Shown here in pieces: positions 33,351 through 42,157 of a stretch of 48,849 nucleotides of DNA; position 1 is the first letter of the stretch, and each line of letters opens with the position of its first letter. Made by a program: the position numbers and the translations under genes. Source of the stretch: Clostridiales bacterium (lineage in GTDB: Bacteria; Bacillota; Clostridia; Clostridiales; Clostridiaceae); the NCBI GenBank assembly GCA_012519845.1, contig JAAYPK010000043.1, forward strand, positions 1 to 48,849, given 5' to 3'. Under the pieces are notes generated by a model. It saw only the letters and a program-made list of their open reading frames with translations. It had not been told where the DNA came from and made no database searches.

Positions 33351-36300
33351 CTAACCTCTTGTATTAGCATAAAATGCTTCTATTTGTGCTTGTTCACTGC
33401 TTAGTCCCTTTTCTTCCATTTGAACTATAGCATTTAACATACGTTTGTAATCATGTGGTATTACTTTCTTAAACTTAGGTAAATATTCTCCAAAGTTATC
33501 TAAGATCATCTTACCTTTCTTAGAGTTTGTTGCTTTAACATGTTCTTGAATTAATTCTTTTAATTCTAATACATCATACTTAGATGTAACAGCTTCAGAT
33601 GAAACTAATTGTTTATTTAATTTTAAATATAAATGGCTATCTTCATCAAGAACATAAGCTATTCCACCACTCATACCTGCAGCAAAATTCTTACCTGTAG
33701 TACCAAGAATTACAACACGACCTCCAGTCATGTATTCACATCCATGTTCTCCAACACCTTCAACAACTGCTGTTGCTCCTGAGTTTCTAACACAGAATCT
33801 TTCTCCTGCTACACCATTAATAAAGGCTTTACCACTAGTTGCTCCATATAATGCAACATTACCTATAATTATATTTTCATCTTCTTTAAATTTAACACCC
33901 TTTGGTGGATATACAATAAGCTTTCCTCCTGATAATCCCTTACCAAAGTAGTCATTACTGTCTCCTATTAGTTCAAGAGTTAATCCATTTGGAATAAATG
34001 CTCCGAAACTTTGTCCTCCACTACCATGACATCTTACTGTGAAAGTATCATCTTCTAATGTATTGTAATATTTCTTAGTTATTTCAGCTCCAAATATAGT
34101 ACCTAATGTACGGTCAATATTTGTTACATCTATGTCAATTGTTTTCTTTTGCTTATTTTGAAGAGCTGTTTTAAACTTCTTAAGTATTATTCTTTCATCT
34201 ACTGTTTTTTCAAGTTCAAAATCATATACTTGCTTATTATTATACTTAACACTATATTCATCACCAATAAATGGATTATTAAGTATTTTGTCAAGTTCTA
34301 ATGTTTCAGCTGCTCCCACATGAACATTTTCTTTTTGTTTTAATAAATCAGTTCTACCAACTAATTCATCAACAGTACGAACTCCAAGCTTAGCCATATA
34401 TTCTCTTAATTCTTCTGCAATAAACTTCATAAAGTTAACTACATATTCTGGCTTACCTTTAAATCTTTTTCTAAGTTCAGGATTTTGTGTAGCTACACCT
34501 ACTGGACATGTATCTAAGTTACATACTCTCATCATTACACATCCCATAGTTACTAATGGTGCTGTTGCAAATCCAAATTCTTCAGCTCCTAATAAAGCAG
34601 CTATAGCAACATCACGTCCACTCATTAACTTACCATCAGTTTCAATAATAACTTTTGATCTTAAATCATTCATTATTAATGTTTGATGTGTTTCAGCTAG
34701 TCCAAGTTCCCATGGTAATCCTGCATTATATATTGAGTTTCTTGGTGCTGCTCCTGTTCCTCCATCATAACCTGATACTAAAACAACTTGAGCTCCAGCT
34801 TTTGCAACACCTGCTGCAACTGTACCAACACCTGCTTCTGAAACAAGTTTTACTGAAATTCTTGCATCTTTGTTAGCATTTTTACAGTCATATATTAATT
34901 GAGATAAATCTTCTATTGAATATATATCGTGATGTGGTGGTGGTGATATTAAGCTTACCCCTGGAGTTGAATGTCTTGTTTTTGCAATCCATGGATATAC
35001 TTTTCCTGCTGGAAGATGTCCACCTTCACCTGGCTTAGCACCTTGTGCCATTTTAATTTGAATTTCCTTAGCACTTACTAAATATCTTGAAGTAACTCCA
35101 AATCTACCTGAAGCAACTTGCTTAATAGCTGAGCATCTATTTAATCCATCTTTTCCAACTGTTAATCTATCTAAGTCTTCTCCACCTTCACCAGAGTTTG
35201 ACTTACCACCTATCATATTCATAGCTATAGCTAATGTTTCATGAGCTTCTTTTGAAATTGATCCATAAGACATAGCTCCTGTTTTAAATCTCTTAACTAT
35301 TGATTCTACAGGTTCAACTTCTTCTATTGGAATACTTTTTGCAGGATAGTTAAAGTCTAATAAGCCTCTTAAATTACCTGCATCTAATTCATCATTAATC
35401 AATGATGTATATTGTTTAAATAATCCATAGTCACCATTTCTAGTAGCCATTTGTAATAAATGAATGCTCTTAGGATTATATAAATGTTCTTCTTTTTCAC
35501 TTCTTAATTTATGGCTTCCTGTACTGTCAAGATTTATATTTACCTTTAATCCCATTGGATCAAATGCTTTTGAATGAAGGTAATTTACTTGATCTGCAAT
35601 ATCCTTTAATGAAATACCTTCTACTCTGCTTACTGTATTAGTGAAGTATTTATTAATAACATCTGAGTTTATACCAATTGCTTCAAATATTTGTGATCCT
35701 TGGTATGATTGTATTGTTGATATACCCATCTTTGATGCAATCTTAACAATACCACTAAGTATAGCCTTATTATAATCATCAACTGCAGCATAATAATCCT
35801 TGTCTAAGCTCTTGTTTTCAATTAATTGTTTAATACTTTCTTGAGCTAAATATGGATTTATGGCACATGCTCCATATCCAAGTAATGTTGCAAAATGGTG
35901 AACTTCTCTTGGTTCTCCACTTTCAAGAATCATAGCAACTGAAGTTCTCTTTTTAGTTTTTACTAAATGTTGTTGAAGAGCTGATACTGCTAATAATGAT
36001 GGTATAGCTACATGGTTTTCATCAACTCCACGGTCAGATAAAATTAATATATTTGCTCCATCACGGTATGCTCTATCTGTTTCTAAGAATAAATGATCGA
36101 TAGCACGTTCAAGAGATGTATTCTTATAATAAATTATAGGAATAACTTTAACCTTAAATCCTTCAACATTCATATTCTTAATTTTTAGTAAGTCTGTACT
36201 TGTAAGTATTGGATTTTTAACCTTTAATATCTTACAATTTTCAGCTTTTTCTTCTAATAAGTTACCATCTTCTCCAATGTATACAGAAGTTGATGTAACT

Positions 36301-37955
36301 ATATCTTCACGTATAGCATCTATTGGTGGATTTGTAACTTGAGCAAATAATTGTTTAAAGTAATTAAACAATGGTTGATGCATTTTTGAAAGTACTGCAA
36401 GTGGACTATCAACACCCATAGCAGCTATTGCTTCTGAACCATTTTTAGCCATTGGTAATATTGAAGTTTTATAGTCTTCATAAGTGTATCCAAATGCTTT
36501 TAATAATTTTGCTCTTTCTTCATCATCATATTCTTCAACCTTTTTATTAGGTATTTTAAGGTTCTTTAATTTAATTAAATTACCATCAAGCCATTCACCA
36601 TATGGACTTCTCTTAGCATAATGTTTCTTAAGAGTTTCATCATCTATAAGCTCACCTTTAACAGTGTCAACTAATAGCATTTTTCCTGGTCTTAATCTAT
36701 CTTTTACCACTATTTTTTCTGGGTCTATATCAAGAACACCAACTTCTGATGAAAGTATTAAATAATCATCATCTGTTATATAGTAACGAGAAGGTCTTAA
36801 TCCATTACGATCTAGAATTGCCCCCATAACATCTCCATCACTAAATAGAATTGATGCTGGGCCATCCCATGGTTCCATCATAGTTGCATAGTATTGATAG
36901 AAATCTTTCTTTGATTTGCTCATACTATCATCTTTTTCCCATGGTTCTGGAATAGTAATCATTACTGCAAGAGGTAATTCCATTCCACTCATAACAAGGA
37001 ATTCTAATGTATTATCAAGCATAGCAGAATCTGAGCCTTCTTGATTTACAACTGGTATTACTTTATGCATTTGACCCTTTAAATATTTAGATGACATGTT
37101 TTCTTCACGTGCAAGCATTTTATCAACATTTCCACGAATGGTATTAATTTCACCATTATGTACCATAAATCTATTTGGATGCGCTCTTTGCCAACTTGGA
37201 TTTGTATTAGTACTAAAACGTGAATGAACCATAGCTATTGCTGATTCATAAGCTGGATTTTGTAAATCTCTAAAGAATAAACGTAATTGTCCAACTAAGA
37301 ACATTCCTTTGTATACTATAGTTCTACTTGATAATGAAACTACATAAGTGTCTTCATTACTTTGTTCAAAAACTCTACGTGCAACATATAGCTTTCTATC
37401 AAAATCTAATCCTTTATTTACATCTTTAGGTCTCTTAATAAATCCTTGCATAATGCATGGCATACAATCTAAAGCTTTTTTACCTAATACCTCTGGAACA
37501 GTAGGAACTTCTCTCCATCCTAAAAACTCAAGTCCTTCCTTTTCCACAATTATTTCAAACATTTTTTTAGCTTGATTTCTCTTTGGTTCATCTTGTGGGA
37601 AAAAGAACATTCCTATACCATAATCTCGTTCTTCGCCCAAAAAAATACCGAGTGGTTTAACTGCTTCAGAAAAAAAGTTGTGCGAAATCTGCAATAGAAT
37701 TCCAACTCCATCTCCAGTTTTACCCTCGGCGTCTTTGCCTGCTCTATGTTCTAAATTTTCAACGATTTTAAGTGCATTTGCAACAGTATCATGAGTTTTA
37801 AGCCCCTTAATATTAACTATTGCTCCGATACCACAGTTATCATGTTCAAATCTCGGATCGTACATTCCATAAGCCCCATTGCTTATATATTTATTAGGAT
37901 TGCACATTCCGTTAGCATCACTGCTTACAACGTTATTATTATCCTTCATATGCAT
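33351..37955 (-). CDS. gltB: Glutamate synthase large subunit
   Basis: The protein has 1534 residues. The N-terminal amidotransferase nucleophile is C41 (FEHDNCGIGAIV), so a propeptide of about 40 residues must be removed. A central domain, the FMN-binding synthase domain (SGEGGEDLDR, AQGAKPGEGGHLP, SGYDGGTGAAPRNS) and the 3Fe-4S cysteines (CVMMRVCNLDTCPVGVATQ) follow. The C-terminal beta-helix is also present (GANS-type repeats: GNVALYGATSGKAFING). It hydrolyses glutamine, channels ammonia and forms glutamate. AGAGAGGACA precedes the ATG; an alternative ATG lies two codons later. It is the first gene of gltBD. Confidence 0.97.
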   Translation of the reverse strand: MHMKDNNNVVSSDANGMCNPNKYISNGAYGMYDPRFEHDNCGIGAIVNIKGLKTHDTVANALKIVENLEHRAGKDAEGKTGDGVGILLQISHNFFSEAVKPLGIFLGEERDYGIGMFFFPQDEPKRNQAKKMFEIIVEKEGLEFLGWREVPTVPEVLGKKALDCMPCIMQGFIKRPKDVNKGLDFDRKLYVARRVFEQSNEDTYVVSLSSRTIVYKGMFLVGQLRLFFRDLQNPAYESAIAMVHSRFSTNTNPSWQRAHPNRFMVHNGEINTIRGNVDKMLAREENMSSKYLKGQMHKVIPVVNQEGSDSAMLDNTLEFLVMSGMELPLAVMITIPEPWEKDDSMSKSKKDFYQYYATMMEPWDGPASILFSDGDVMGAILDRNGLRPSRYYITDDDYLILSSEVGVLDIDPEKIVVKDRLRPGKMLLVDTVKGELIDDETLKKHYAKRSPYGEWLDGNLIKLKNLKIPNKKVEEYDDEERAKLLKAFGYTYEDYKTSILPMAKNGSEAIAAMGVDSPLAVLSKMHQPLFNYFKQLFAQVTNPPIDAIREDIVTSTSVYIGEDGNLLEEKAENCKILKVKNPILTSTDLLKIKNMNVEGFKVKVIPIIYYKNTSLERAIDHLFLETDRAYRDGANILILSDRGVDENHVAIPSLLAVSALQQHLVKTKKRTSVAMILESGEPREVHHFATLLGYGACAINPYLAQESIKQLIENKSLDKDYYAAVDDYNKAILSGIVKIASKMGISTIQSYQGSQIFEAIGINSDVINKYFTNTVSRVEGISLKDIADQVNYLHSKAFDPMGLKVNINLDSTGSHKLRSEKEEHLYNPKSIHLLQMATRNGDYGLFKQYTSLINDELDAGNLRGLLDFNYPAKSIPIEEVEPVESIVKRFKTGAMSYGSISKEAHETLAIAMNMIGGKSNSGEGGEDLDRLTVGKDGLNRCSAIKQVASGRFGVTSRYLVSAKEIQIKMAQGAKPGEGGHLPAGKVYPWIAKTRHSTPGVSLISPPPHHDIYSIEDLSQLIYDCKNANKDARISVKLVSEAGVGTVAAGVAKAGAQVVLVSGYDGGTGAAPRNSIYNAGLPWELGLAETHQTLIMNDLRSKVIIETDGKLMSGRDVAIAALLGAEEFGFATAPLVTMGCVMMRVCNLDTCPVGVATQNPELRKRFKGKPEYVVNFMKFIAEELREYMAKLGVRTVDELVGRTDLLKQKENVHVGAAETLELDKILNNPFIGDEYSVKYNNKQVYDFELEKTVDERIILKKFKTALQNKQKKTIDIDVTNIDRTLGTIFGAEITKKYYNTLEDDTFTVRCHGSGGQSFGAFIPNGLTLELIGDSNDYFGKGLSGGKLIVYPPKGVKFKEDENIIIGNVALYGATSGKAFINGVAGERFCVRNSGATAVVEGVGEHGCEYMTGGRVVILGTTGKNFAAGMSGGIAYVLDEDSHLYLKLNKQLVSSEAVTSKYDVLELKELIQEHVKATNSKKGKMILDNFGEYLPKFKKVIPHDYKRMLNAIVQMEEKGLSSEQAQIEAFYANTRG

Positions 37956-37985
37956 TGTCCTCTCTCATATTTTTTTCATAGAAAT

Positions 37986-38014
37986 AATATACTCTATTTT
38001 TTTTAATATGTAAA
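37986..38014 (-). promoter_or_regulatory. Promoter of gltBD
   Basis: On the minus strand TTTACA (38009-38014) and TATATT (37986-37991) are exactly 17 bases apart, giving a start point about 25-30 bases before the gltB ATG. It is back-to-back with the small-RNA promoters that read the other way. Confidence 0.65.
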
Positions 38015-38193
38015 TATTTTTTCGCATATTTTATTAATATATTAATTATTTTTAATGATTTTTCTTATTTTTATTAATTTTTATGCCGATTTTACTTAAC
38101 AAAGTTAATTTTATTAAGTTTTACTATGTTTATGCTTTTTATAAATTAATAATTTTGTCATTTTTTATAATTTTAAAATATCTATAATATAGG

Positions 38194-38270
38194 TGTAAAG
38201 TAATTACCTAATAATTTATCCCTTATTAAACCCAAGATACCCTCCTCATTAGTATCTTGGGTATTTTTTT
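38194..38270 (+). ncRNA. Candidate small RNA, copy 1, with C-rich anti-Shine-Dalgarno-like loop
   Basis: TATAAT at 38183-38188 is followed five bases later by TGTAAAGTAATTACC. The unit carries TTATCCCTTATT and ends in a hairpin: CCCAAGATAC/GTATCTTGGG with the loop CCTCCTCATTA, then ATTTTTTT. The whole unit, about 77 bases, is repeated at 38335. There is no coding frame. The loop resembles the CCUCC of the 16S rRNA 3' end and could pair with ribosome sites of mRNAs, as in RsaE/LhrC-type RNAs. Expression is inferred, not shown. It could alternatively be only a terminator. Confidence 0.6.
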
Positions 38271-38334
38271 AGTATCAAATGAACATTTTTCCTATTTGCC
38301 ATAATTCTGACACATGTTAATTATATAATTAAAT

Positions 38335-38414
38335 TGTAAAGTAATTAACCTAATAATTTATCCCTTATTAAAACCCAAGATACCCCCTCCTCATTGGTAT
38401 CTTGGGTATTTTTT
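38335..38414 (+). ncRNA. Candidate small RNA, copy 2, with C-rich anti-Shine-Dalgarno-like loop
   Basis: TATAAT at 38324-38329 is followed, again after five bases, by TGTAAAGTAATTAACC, and the rest matches copy 1 with a few one-base insertions and one substitution. The hairpin is ACCCAAGATACC (38373-38384) and GGTATCTTGGGT (38396-38407), with loop CCCTCCTCATT and then ATTTTTTATTTT. The changes keep the stem paired, which is good evidence for RNA-level selection. On the minus strand the same hairpin could also end the channel gene transcript, but the T-run there is short. Confidence 0.6.
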
Positions 38415-38417
38415 ATT

Positions 38418-39200
38418 TTAATCTTCATCTATACTTATAAATGTTGCTGATGCTCCTAATAATACACCACCACCAATAATATTTCCTAAAGTTACCCAGA
38501 ATAAATTATTAAGCATTAATCCAATTGGTAATCCTCCTAATGCGAAGTATGCAATTGAGAATACTCCCATATTAGCAACACTATGTTCAAATCCTGCTAT
38601 AATAAAAGCAAAAACGCAGAAGAACATCATAATTAACTTTCCGCTTTCTGATTTCATTTTTATACCAGATAAATATCCTAAACACACAATAAAGTTACAT
38701 AAGATTCCTCTAATTATCATTTGGTATATTGGTAATTCTAATTTTCCCATAGCTATTTTTTCAATATATGGAGTTACCACATCCATTTGTGCTCCACTTT
38801 TTACAAATAAATAAGAAATTATTATACTTCCCACAAGGTTTCCAAGATAACTTAATACCCAAACCTTTAATAAATCCTTAATTGTAACCTTCTTTCTATA
38901 TGCGCCAATACACATAACCAAATTATTTCCTGTAAATAATTCCCCACTTAAGAAAACAATTAAAGCAAGAGCAAAAGAAAAGGTAGCAGCTACAAAAATC
39001 TTTGATACTTCAGGATATTTAGTATATAATAAAGCTCCTGATGTATAAGATAGAATTATTGCTACGATAACAAAAAATCCTGTTACTACTGCTCTACCAA
39101 AGTACTTTCCAGTCCTTTCATTAGCATTTCTAGCCTTTTTCATAGCTAATTTAGTTAGTAAATCAATATCATTATTGTACATTTGTCTTTTCGCCACCAT
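38418..39200 (-). CDS. Formate/nitrite transporter family channel
   Basis: The protein has 260 residues with six membrane helices, the FNT (FocA/NirC) fold. Marks are FVAATFSFALALIVFLSGELFTGNNLVM, WVLSYLGNLVGSIIISYLF, MIIRGILCNFIVCLGYLSGI and AGFEHSVANMGVFSIAYFALGG, with the pore His in FEHSVANM. It conducts formate, nitrite or a similar monovalent anion. Start choice is open: ATG at 39200, or ATG at 39182 (MYNNDID) which has GGTGG ten bases upstream. It converges on the two candidate small RNAs and stands alone. Confidence 0.92.
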   Translation of the reverse strand: MVAKRQMYNNDIDLLTKLAMKKARNANERTGKYFGRAVVTGFFVIVAIILSYTSGALLYTKYPEVSKIFVAATFSFALALIVFLSGELFTGNNLVMCIGAYRKKVTIKDLLKVWVLSYLGNLVGSIIISYLFVKSGAQMDVVTPYIEKIAMGKLELPIYQMIIRGILCNFIVCLGYLSGIKMKSESGKLIMMFFCVFAFIIAGFEHSVANMGVFSIAYFALGGLPIGLMLNNLFWVTLGNIIGGGVLLGASATFISIDED

Positions 39201-39728
39201 AAATTAATATTGCATATTTATAGTAACTATTTCCTTTCATTAATATTAGGAACATCAATTCCCCTAACGTGCAATAAACGCTTTATCTTTTGTCAGTACT
39301 ATATTATAATAGATTTAAATATTTTTTCCTTAATTATATTATTTCAAATTACTAATAATTTATTTTGTTTTTTAAATTAAATTTAATTTTTTTATTAATT
39401 TATTATTCATTAATCAATGTTTTTAGATATTTGTTATCAATTAATAAAATAAATCACCTGATTTGTAATTATAAAAATTCTTATTATGTCTTCCATTTCA
39501 TCTTCAAATTGTAAATGAACTTAAGGAAATTTACAATAAGCTATTGTTTTTTTATATCTAAACAAGAATATACAGTTAATACTTTTTTATTGTAAAAAAT
39601 AAAGAACTGTATCTGAATTTTTCTTATTCAAATACAGTCCCACTATAAATGTAATGTCCAAGTTTTTCATTATAAAATATCAGCTAAGTAATTCGTATTT
39701 ATCTTGAAAATTTATATCATACTTCCAT
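39201..39728. other. 528-base intergenic region
   Basis: On the right are the terminator of the ABC operon (39602-39638) and a separate inverted repeat, ATTGTAAAT/ATTTACAAT (39508-39516 and 39529-39537), with a plus-strand T-run after it. On the left is the leader of the channel gene, with a TATAAT read on the minus strand at 39303-39308 and a GC-richer patch near 39260-39290 (TTAGGGGAATTGATGTTCCT) that can form a small hairpin. The middle is plain AT-rich DNA with no gene seen. Confidence 0.6.
39595..39638 (-). terminator. Terminator of the XRE-ABC operon
   Basis: ACTGTAT (39606-39612) pairs with ATACAGT (39632-39638), extended by TGAAT/ATTCA. On the minus strand TCTTTATTTTTT follows. It is about 90 bases past the last gene of the operon. 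Confidence 0.75.
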
Positions 39729-40247
39729 TTAAAACTTCTTCTTATCTGGCTCTTTAAATATTAGAAGTTTAGGTGCTTTAAATGTAAACATAAAAAATAA
39801 TAGAAATAGTCCTATAATTATTGCCCATCCTATAAAATTATAATAGTTTGAACTAAAATAATTAGTCTTAAGTAAAAAATAGCTAAAATAATTAAATACT
39901 AATACACTTAAAACAAATACTCCTATGTCTACCCATAAATAATTTCTTTTTGTAAAAAATGTATAGCAGTAATATACAGTTATTATTGTTAAAAGTCCCA
40001 TTACTATTGATATGGCTTTAATTGGAATAAAGTTTGAGTATTTTCTTCCATACCCTATAAATTCAACAATAGAATAGATTAATACAGGAGTAAATAGTAA
40101 TTTTAAATGTTCCCATATACTTTCATTTATTGGTGAAAAAATTCCTATTATTTTATTTTTTCCTGACCAATTGTAAGTATAATGGAGTAATGTTCCAAAG
40201 ATTAAAGTGAAAATAATTCCAATAATATGATACAATTCTAAACTCAT
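39729..40247 (-). CDS. DUF6512-type membrane protein, last gene of the ABC operon
   Basis: The start is ATG at 40247 after AAGGGGTG; a GTG nine bases upstream overlaps the ribosome site. The product has 172 residues and about five membrane helices. The distinctive motif GIFSPINESIWEHLKLLFTPVLIYSIVEF marks the DUF6512 group. Its function is not known. It lies 52 bases after the ABC permease gene, in an operon of five genes that begins with an XRE regulator. Confidence 0.8.
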   Translation of the reverse strand: MSLELYHIIGIIFTLIFGTLLHYTYNWSGKNKIIGIFSPINESIWEHLKLLFTPVLIYSIVEFIGYGRKYSNFIPIKAISIVMGLLTIITVYYCYTFFTKRNYLWVDIGVFVLSVLVFNYFSYFLLKTNYFSSNYYNFIGWAIIIGLFLLFFMFTFKAPKLLIFKEPDKKKF

Positions 40248-40299
40248 AAATATCACCCCTTAAATTATTTTATTTAAGGAGGTAATAAATATTACTATT

Positions 40300-41064
40300 T
40301 TATAGTTGCCTTTTGTTAAAAATTAAAACCGAAAATATTATAGAACTAATTACTAGTATTAATGATATTACTGATGAATGATTAAATATATCAATAGCTA
40401 ATTGTCCTTGAATTAATGACAAATTATTACTTACTAAATATATTGGATTATATTCTTTTAGTTTAGGGAAAATGTTTAATAGAAATAATATGGCCACAAA
40501 AGCTCCTGTAAAAAGCAGACTTCCATAATTATTTTTAAACAGTACGCCTCCTAAAATTATTATTGAAATCAAAAGAATTCCAAATATCCATAAGAATAAT
40601 ATTGATTGAAATAAATAATTCAAGGATTCATTTCCAAAGAAATAGATAGTATAAAAATAAGATACAATAGCAGATAAACTATAGGCAATTGTCCATATAA
40701 CCGCTGAAGCTGTAAATTTTGATAATATTATTATTTTCCTATCTAAACCTTTTGTAACTATATTAATTAATGTTCCTTTTGCTTTTTCATTAGATATTAT
40801 TCCGCTAAAAATTATTACTAATACTATTAAGCCCATCTGAGAATTATTTTTAAAAAATTGTCCCCAGGCATCTATAGCTGTAGGCTCTGGAATTGTTATG
40901 GATATTCCTTCTGTCATAAATTCTTTTAATAAATCTGGTGTTATTTTTGCAAAAACTGGACTCATCATTCCAAATAACAAAAATACTGCTAACATAATAA
41001 ATAATTTATATGTTCTAAAACTTTCCATAAATTCTTTTTTAGTAAAAGCTAAATATGCTCTCAT
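40300..41064 (-). CDS. ABC-2 type transporter permease
   Basis: The protein has 254 residues with six membrane helices. An N-terminal FTKKEFMESFRTYKLFIMLAVFL is followed by an external loop and GLIVLVIIFSGIISNEKAKGTLINIVTKGL, the signature of ABC-2 permeases. Its ATG overlaps the ATPase stop codon (ATGA), and GGAGGTGG lies inside the end of the ATPase gene, so translation is coupled. With the ATPase it should form an exporter, possibly for an antimicrobial peptide or lipid. The substrate is not evident. Confidence 0.9.
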   Translation of the reverse strand: MRAYLAFTKKEFMESFRTYKLFIMLAVFLLFGMMSPVFAKITPDLLKEFMTEGISITIPEPTAIDAWGQFFKNNSQMGLIVLVIIFSGIISNEKAKGTLINIVTKGLDRKIIILSKFTASAVIWTIAYSLSAIVSYFYTIYFFGNESLNYLFQSILFLWIFGILLISIIILGGVLFKNNYGSLLFTGAFVAILFLLNIFPKLKEYNPIYLVSNNLSLIQGQLAIDIFNHSSVISLILVISSIIFSVLIFNKRQL

Positions 41065-41963
41065 TTAACCACCTCCATAAATAAATTTTCAAGAGTTGGT
41101 TCAATAACTTCTAACTTGCTTATTATTATTTTATTTGAATATAGAATACTCATAACTTCTTCTTGTAATCTATTAATATTGCTGCTTTTAATTATCACTG
41201 AGTTTCTATCTTCCTGAACTTGTTTTTTATAACAATTCATAAAATGATTTTTATTTTCTTCTAAAGGAAATTCAATATATAAGCCATTAGTAGTATATTG
41301 GCTTTTTACTTTTTGTATTTCACCTTCCAATACAATATTTCCTTTATGAAGCACTGCTATATTATCACAGATTTTTTCAACATCAGATAATATATGAGTA
41401 GAAAAAATAACTGTTGTCTTTCCCTTTACAGCTTTCAATATTTCAAGAATTTCCTTTCTTCCAATAGGATCTAAGGCTGAAGTTGGCTCATCACAAATTA
41501 AAAGTTTTGGATTATTTAAAAGAGCCTGTGCAACTCCCAACCGTTGTTTCATTCCTCTTGAAAAACTTCCTATTTTTTTATTTGTATTTTCTAATCCAAC
41601 AAGATTTAAAAGCTCCTCACTTTTATCTTGTATATCTTTTTTAGGCATACCTGTTATTTCTCCACAAAGCCTTAAATACTCATAGGGTTTCATATAACTA
41701 TAAAATTCTGGTACATCTGGCAAGTATCCTATTAATTTATTAGTTTTGGTATTGCCATACTTTACCTCTTCATTACAAATAGTGATTTTCCCTGAATCAG
41801 CTTTTATTAATCCTAAAATTATTTTCATAGTGGTAGTTTTACCAGCCCCATTTTCTCCAATAAAACCTAAAATATTATTTTCCTTAACCTTGAGAGAAAT
41901 ATTATTTAATACTTTATTATCTCCAAAGTTTTTTGATAAATTTTGAATTGATAATATATCCAT
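41061..41963 (-). CDS. ABC transporter ATP-binding protein
   Basis: The protein has 300 residues. Walker A is GENGAGKTT, followed by signature SFSRGMKQRLGVAQALL, Walker B LLICDEPTSALDP and H-loop IFSTHIL. A C-terminal extension of about 80 residues is typical of CcmA/BcrA-type exporter ATPases. Its first base is the last base of the PLDc_N stop (TAATG), and its end overlaps the permease start. All these overlaps mark a tightly coupled operon. Confidence 0.93.
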   Translation of the reverse strand: MDILSIQNLSKNFGDNKVLNNISLKVKENNILGFIGENGAGKTTTMKIILGLIKADSGKITICNEEVKYGNTKTNKLIGYLPDVPEFYSYMKPYEYLRLCGEITGMPKKDIQDKSEELLNLVGLENTNKKIGSFSRGMKQRLGVAQALLNNPKLLICDEPTSALDPIGRKEILEILKAVKGKTTVIFSTHILSDVEKICDNIAVLHKGNIVLEGEIQKVKSQYTTNGLYIEFPLEENKNHFMNCYKKQVQEDRNSVIIKSSNINRLQEEVMSILYSNKIIISKLEVIEPTLENLFMEVVK

Positions 41964-42154
41964 TATTCATCACCTTTTCCTAAAATAAAATATACTATAG
42001 GTCCTATAATGTTTATAAAAAGAACTACTACTATCCATAATCCCTTTGAACCAAATCTATAGTTATTATGTTTTAATACATGAACTAAAGCAGTAACTGC
42101 TAAAATAGCTTGAATTATTATTATAGGAATTAATAATACCATATACTCTTCCAT
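41963..42154 (-). CDS. Small PLDc_N-domain membrane protein
   Basis: The protein has 63 residues with two membrane helices (LLIPIIIIQAILAVTALVHV and GLWIVVVLFINIIGPIVYFI). The motif KGLWIVVVLFINIIGPIVYFILGKGD is the phospholipase D nuclease N-terminal (PLDc_N) domain, which has no catalytic part here. GGAGGAATAG precedes the ATG. In Firmicutes such proteins often accompany ABC export genes. It lies three bases after the XRE gene. Confidence 0.85.
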   Translation of the reverse strand: MEEYMVLLIPIIIIQAILAVTALVHVLKHNNYRFGSKGLWIVVVLFINIIGPIVYFILGKGDE

Positions 42155-42157
42155 TTT

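Larger units (their letters stand above)
38155..38415 (+). repeat. Tandem direct repeat, two units of about 80 bases spaced 141 bases
   Basis: The two units are nearly identical from TGTAAAG to the terminal T-run, while the DNA between them is unrelated. TATAAT is kept at the same offset in both. A TTGTCA (38155-38160) and a TTGCCA (38296-38301) lie exactly 22 bases before each TATAAT, which is too long for a normal -35 spacing. Confidence 0.8.
37956..38417. other. 462-base intergenic region with gltB promoter and two repeat units
   Basis: From left to right it holds the gltB promoter (minus strand), a very AT-rich stretch without visible genes (about 38015-38150) and two near-identical plus-strand units at 38183-38270 and 38324-38414. 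The second unit ends a few bases before the stop codon of the formate/nitrite channel gene. Confidence 0.8.

Noticed and set aside
39240..39300. A fluoride or ZTP riboswitch in the leader of the formate/nitrite channel gene, suggested by TTAGGGGAATTGATGTTCCT.
   Set aside because: The conserved segments of those riboswitches are not present beyond a small hairpin.
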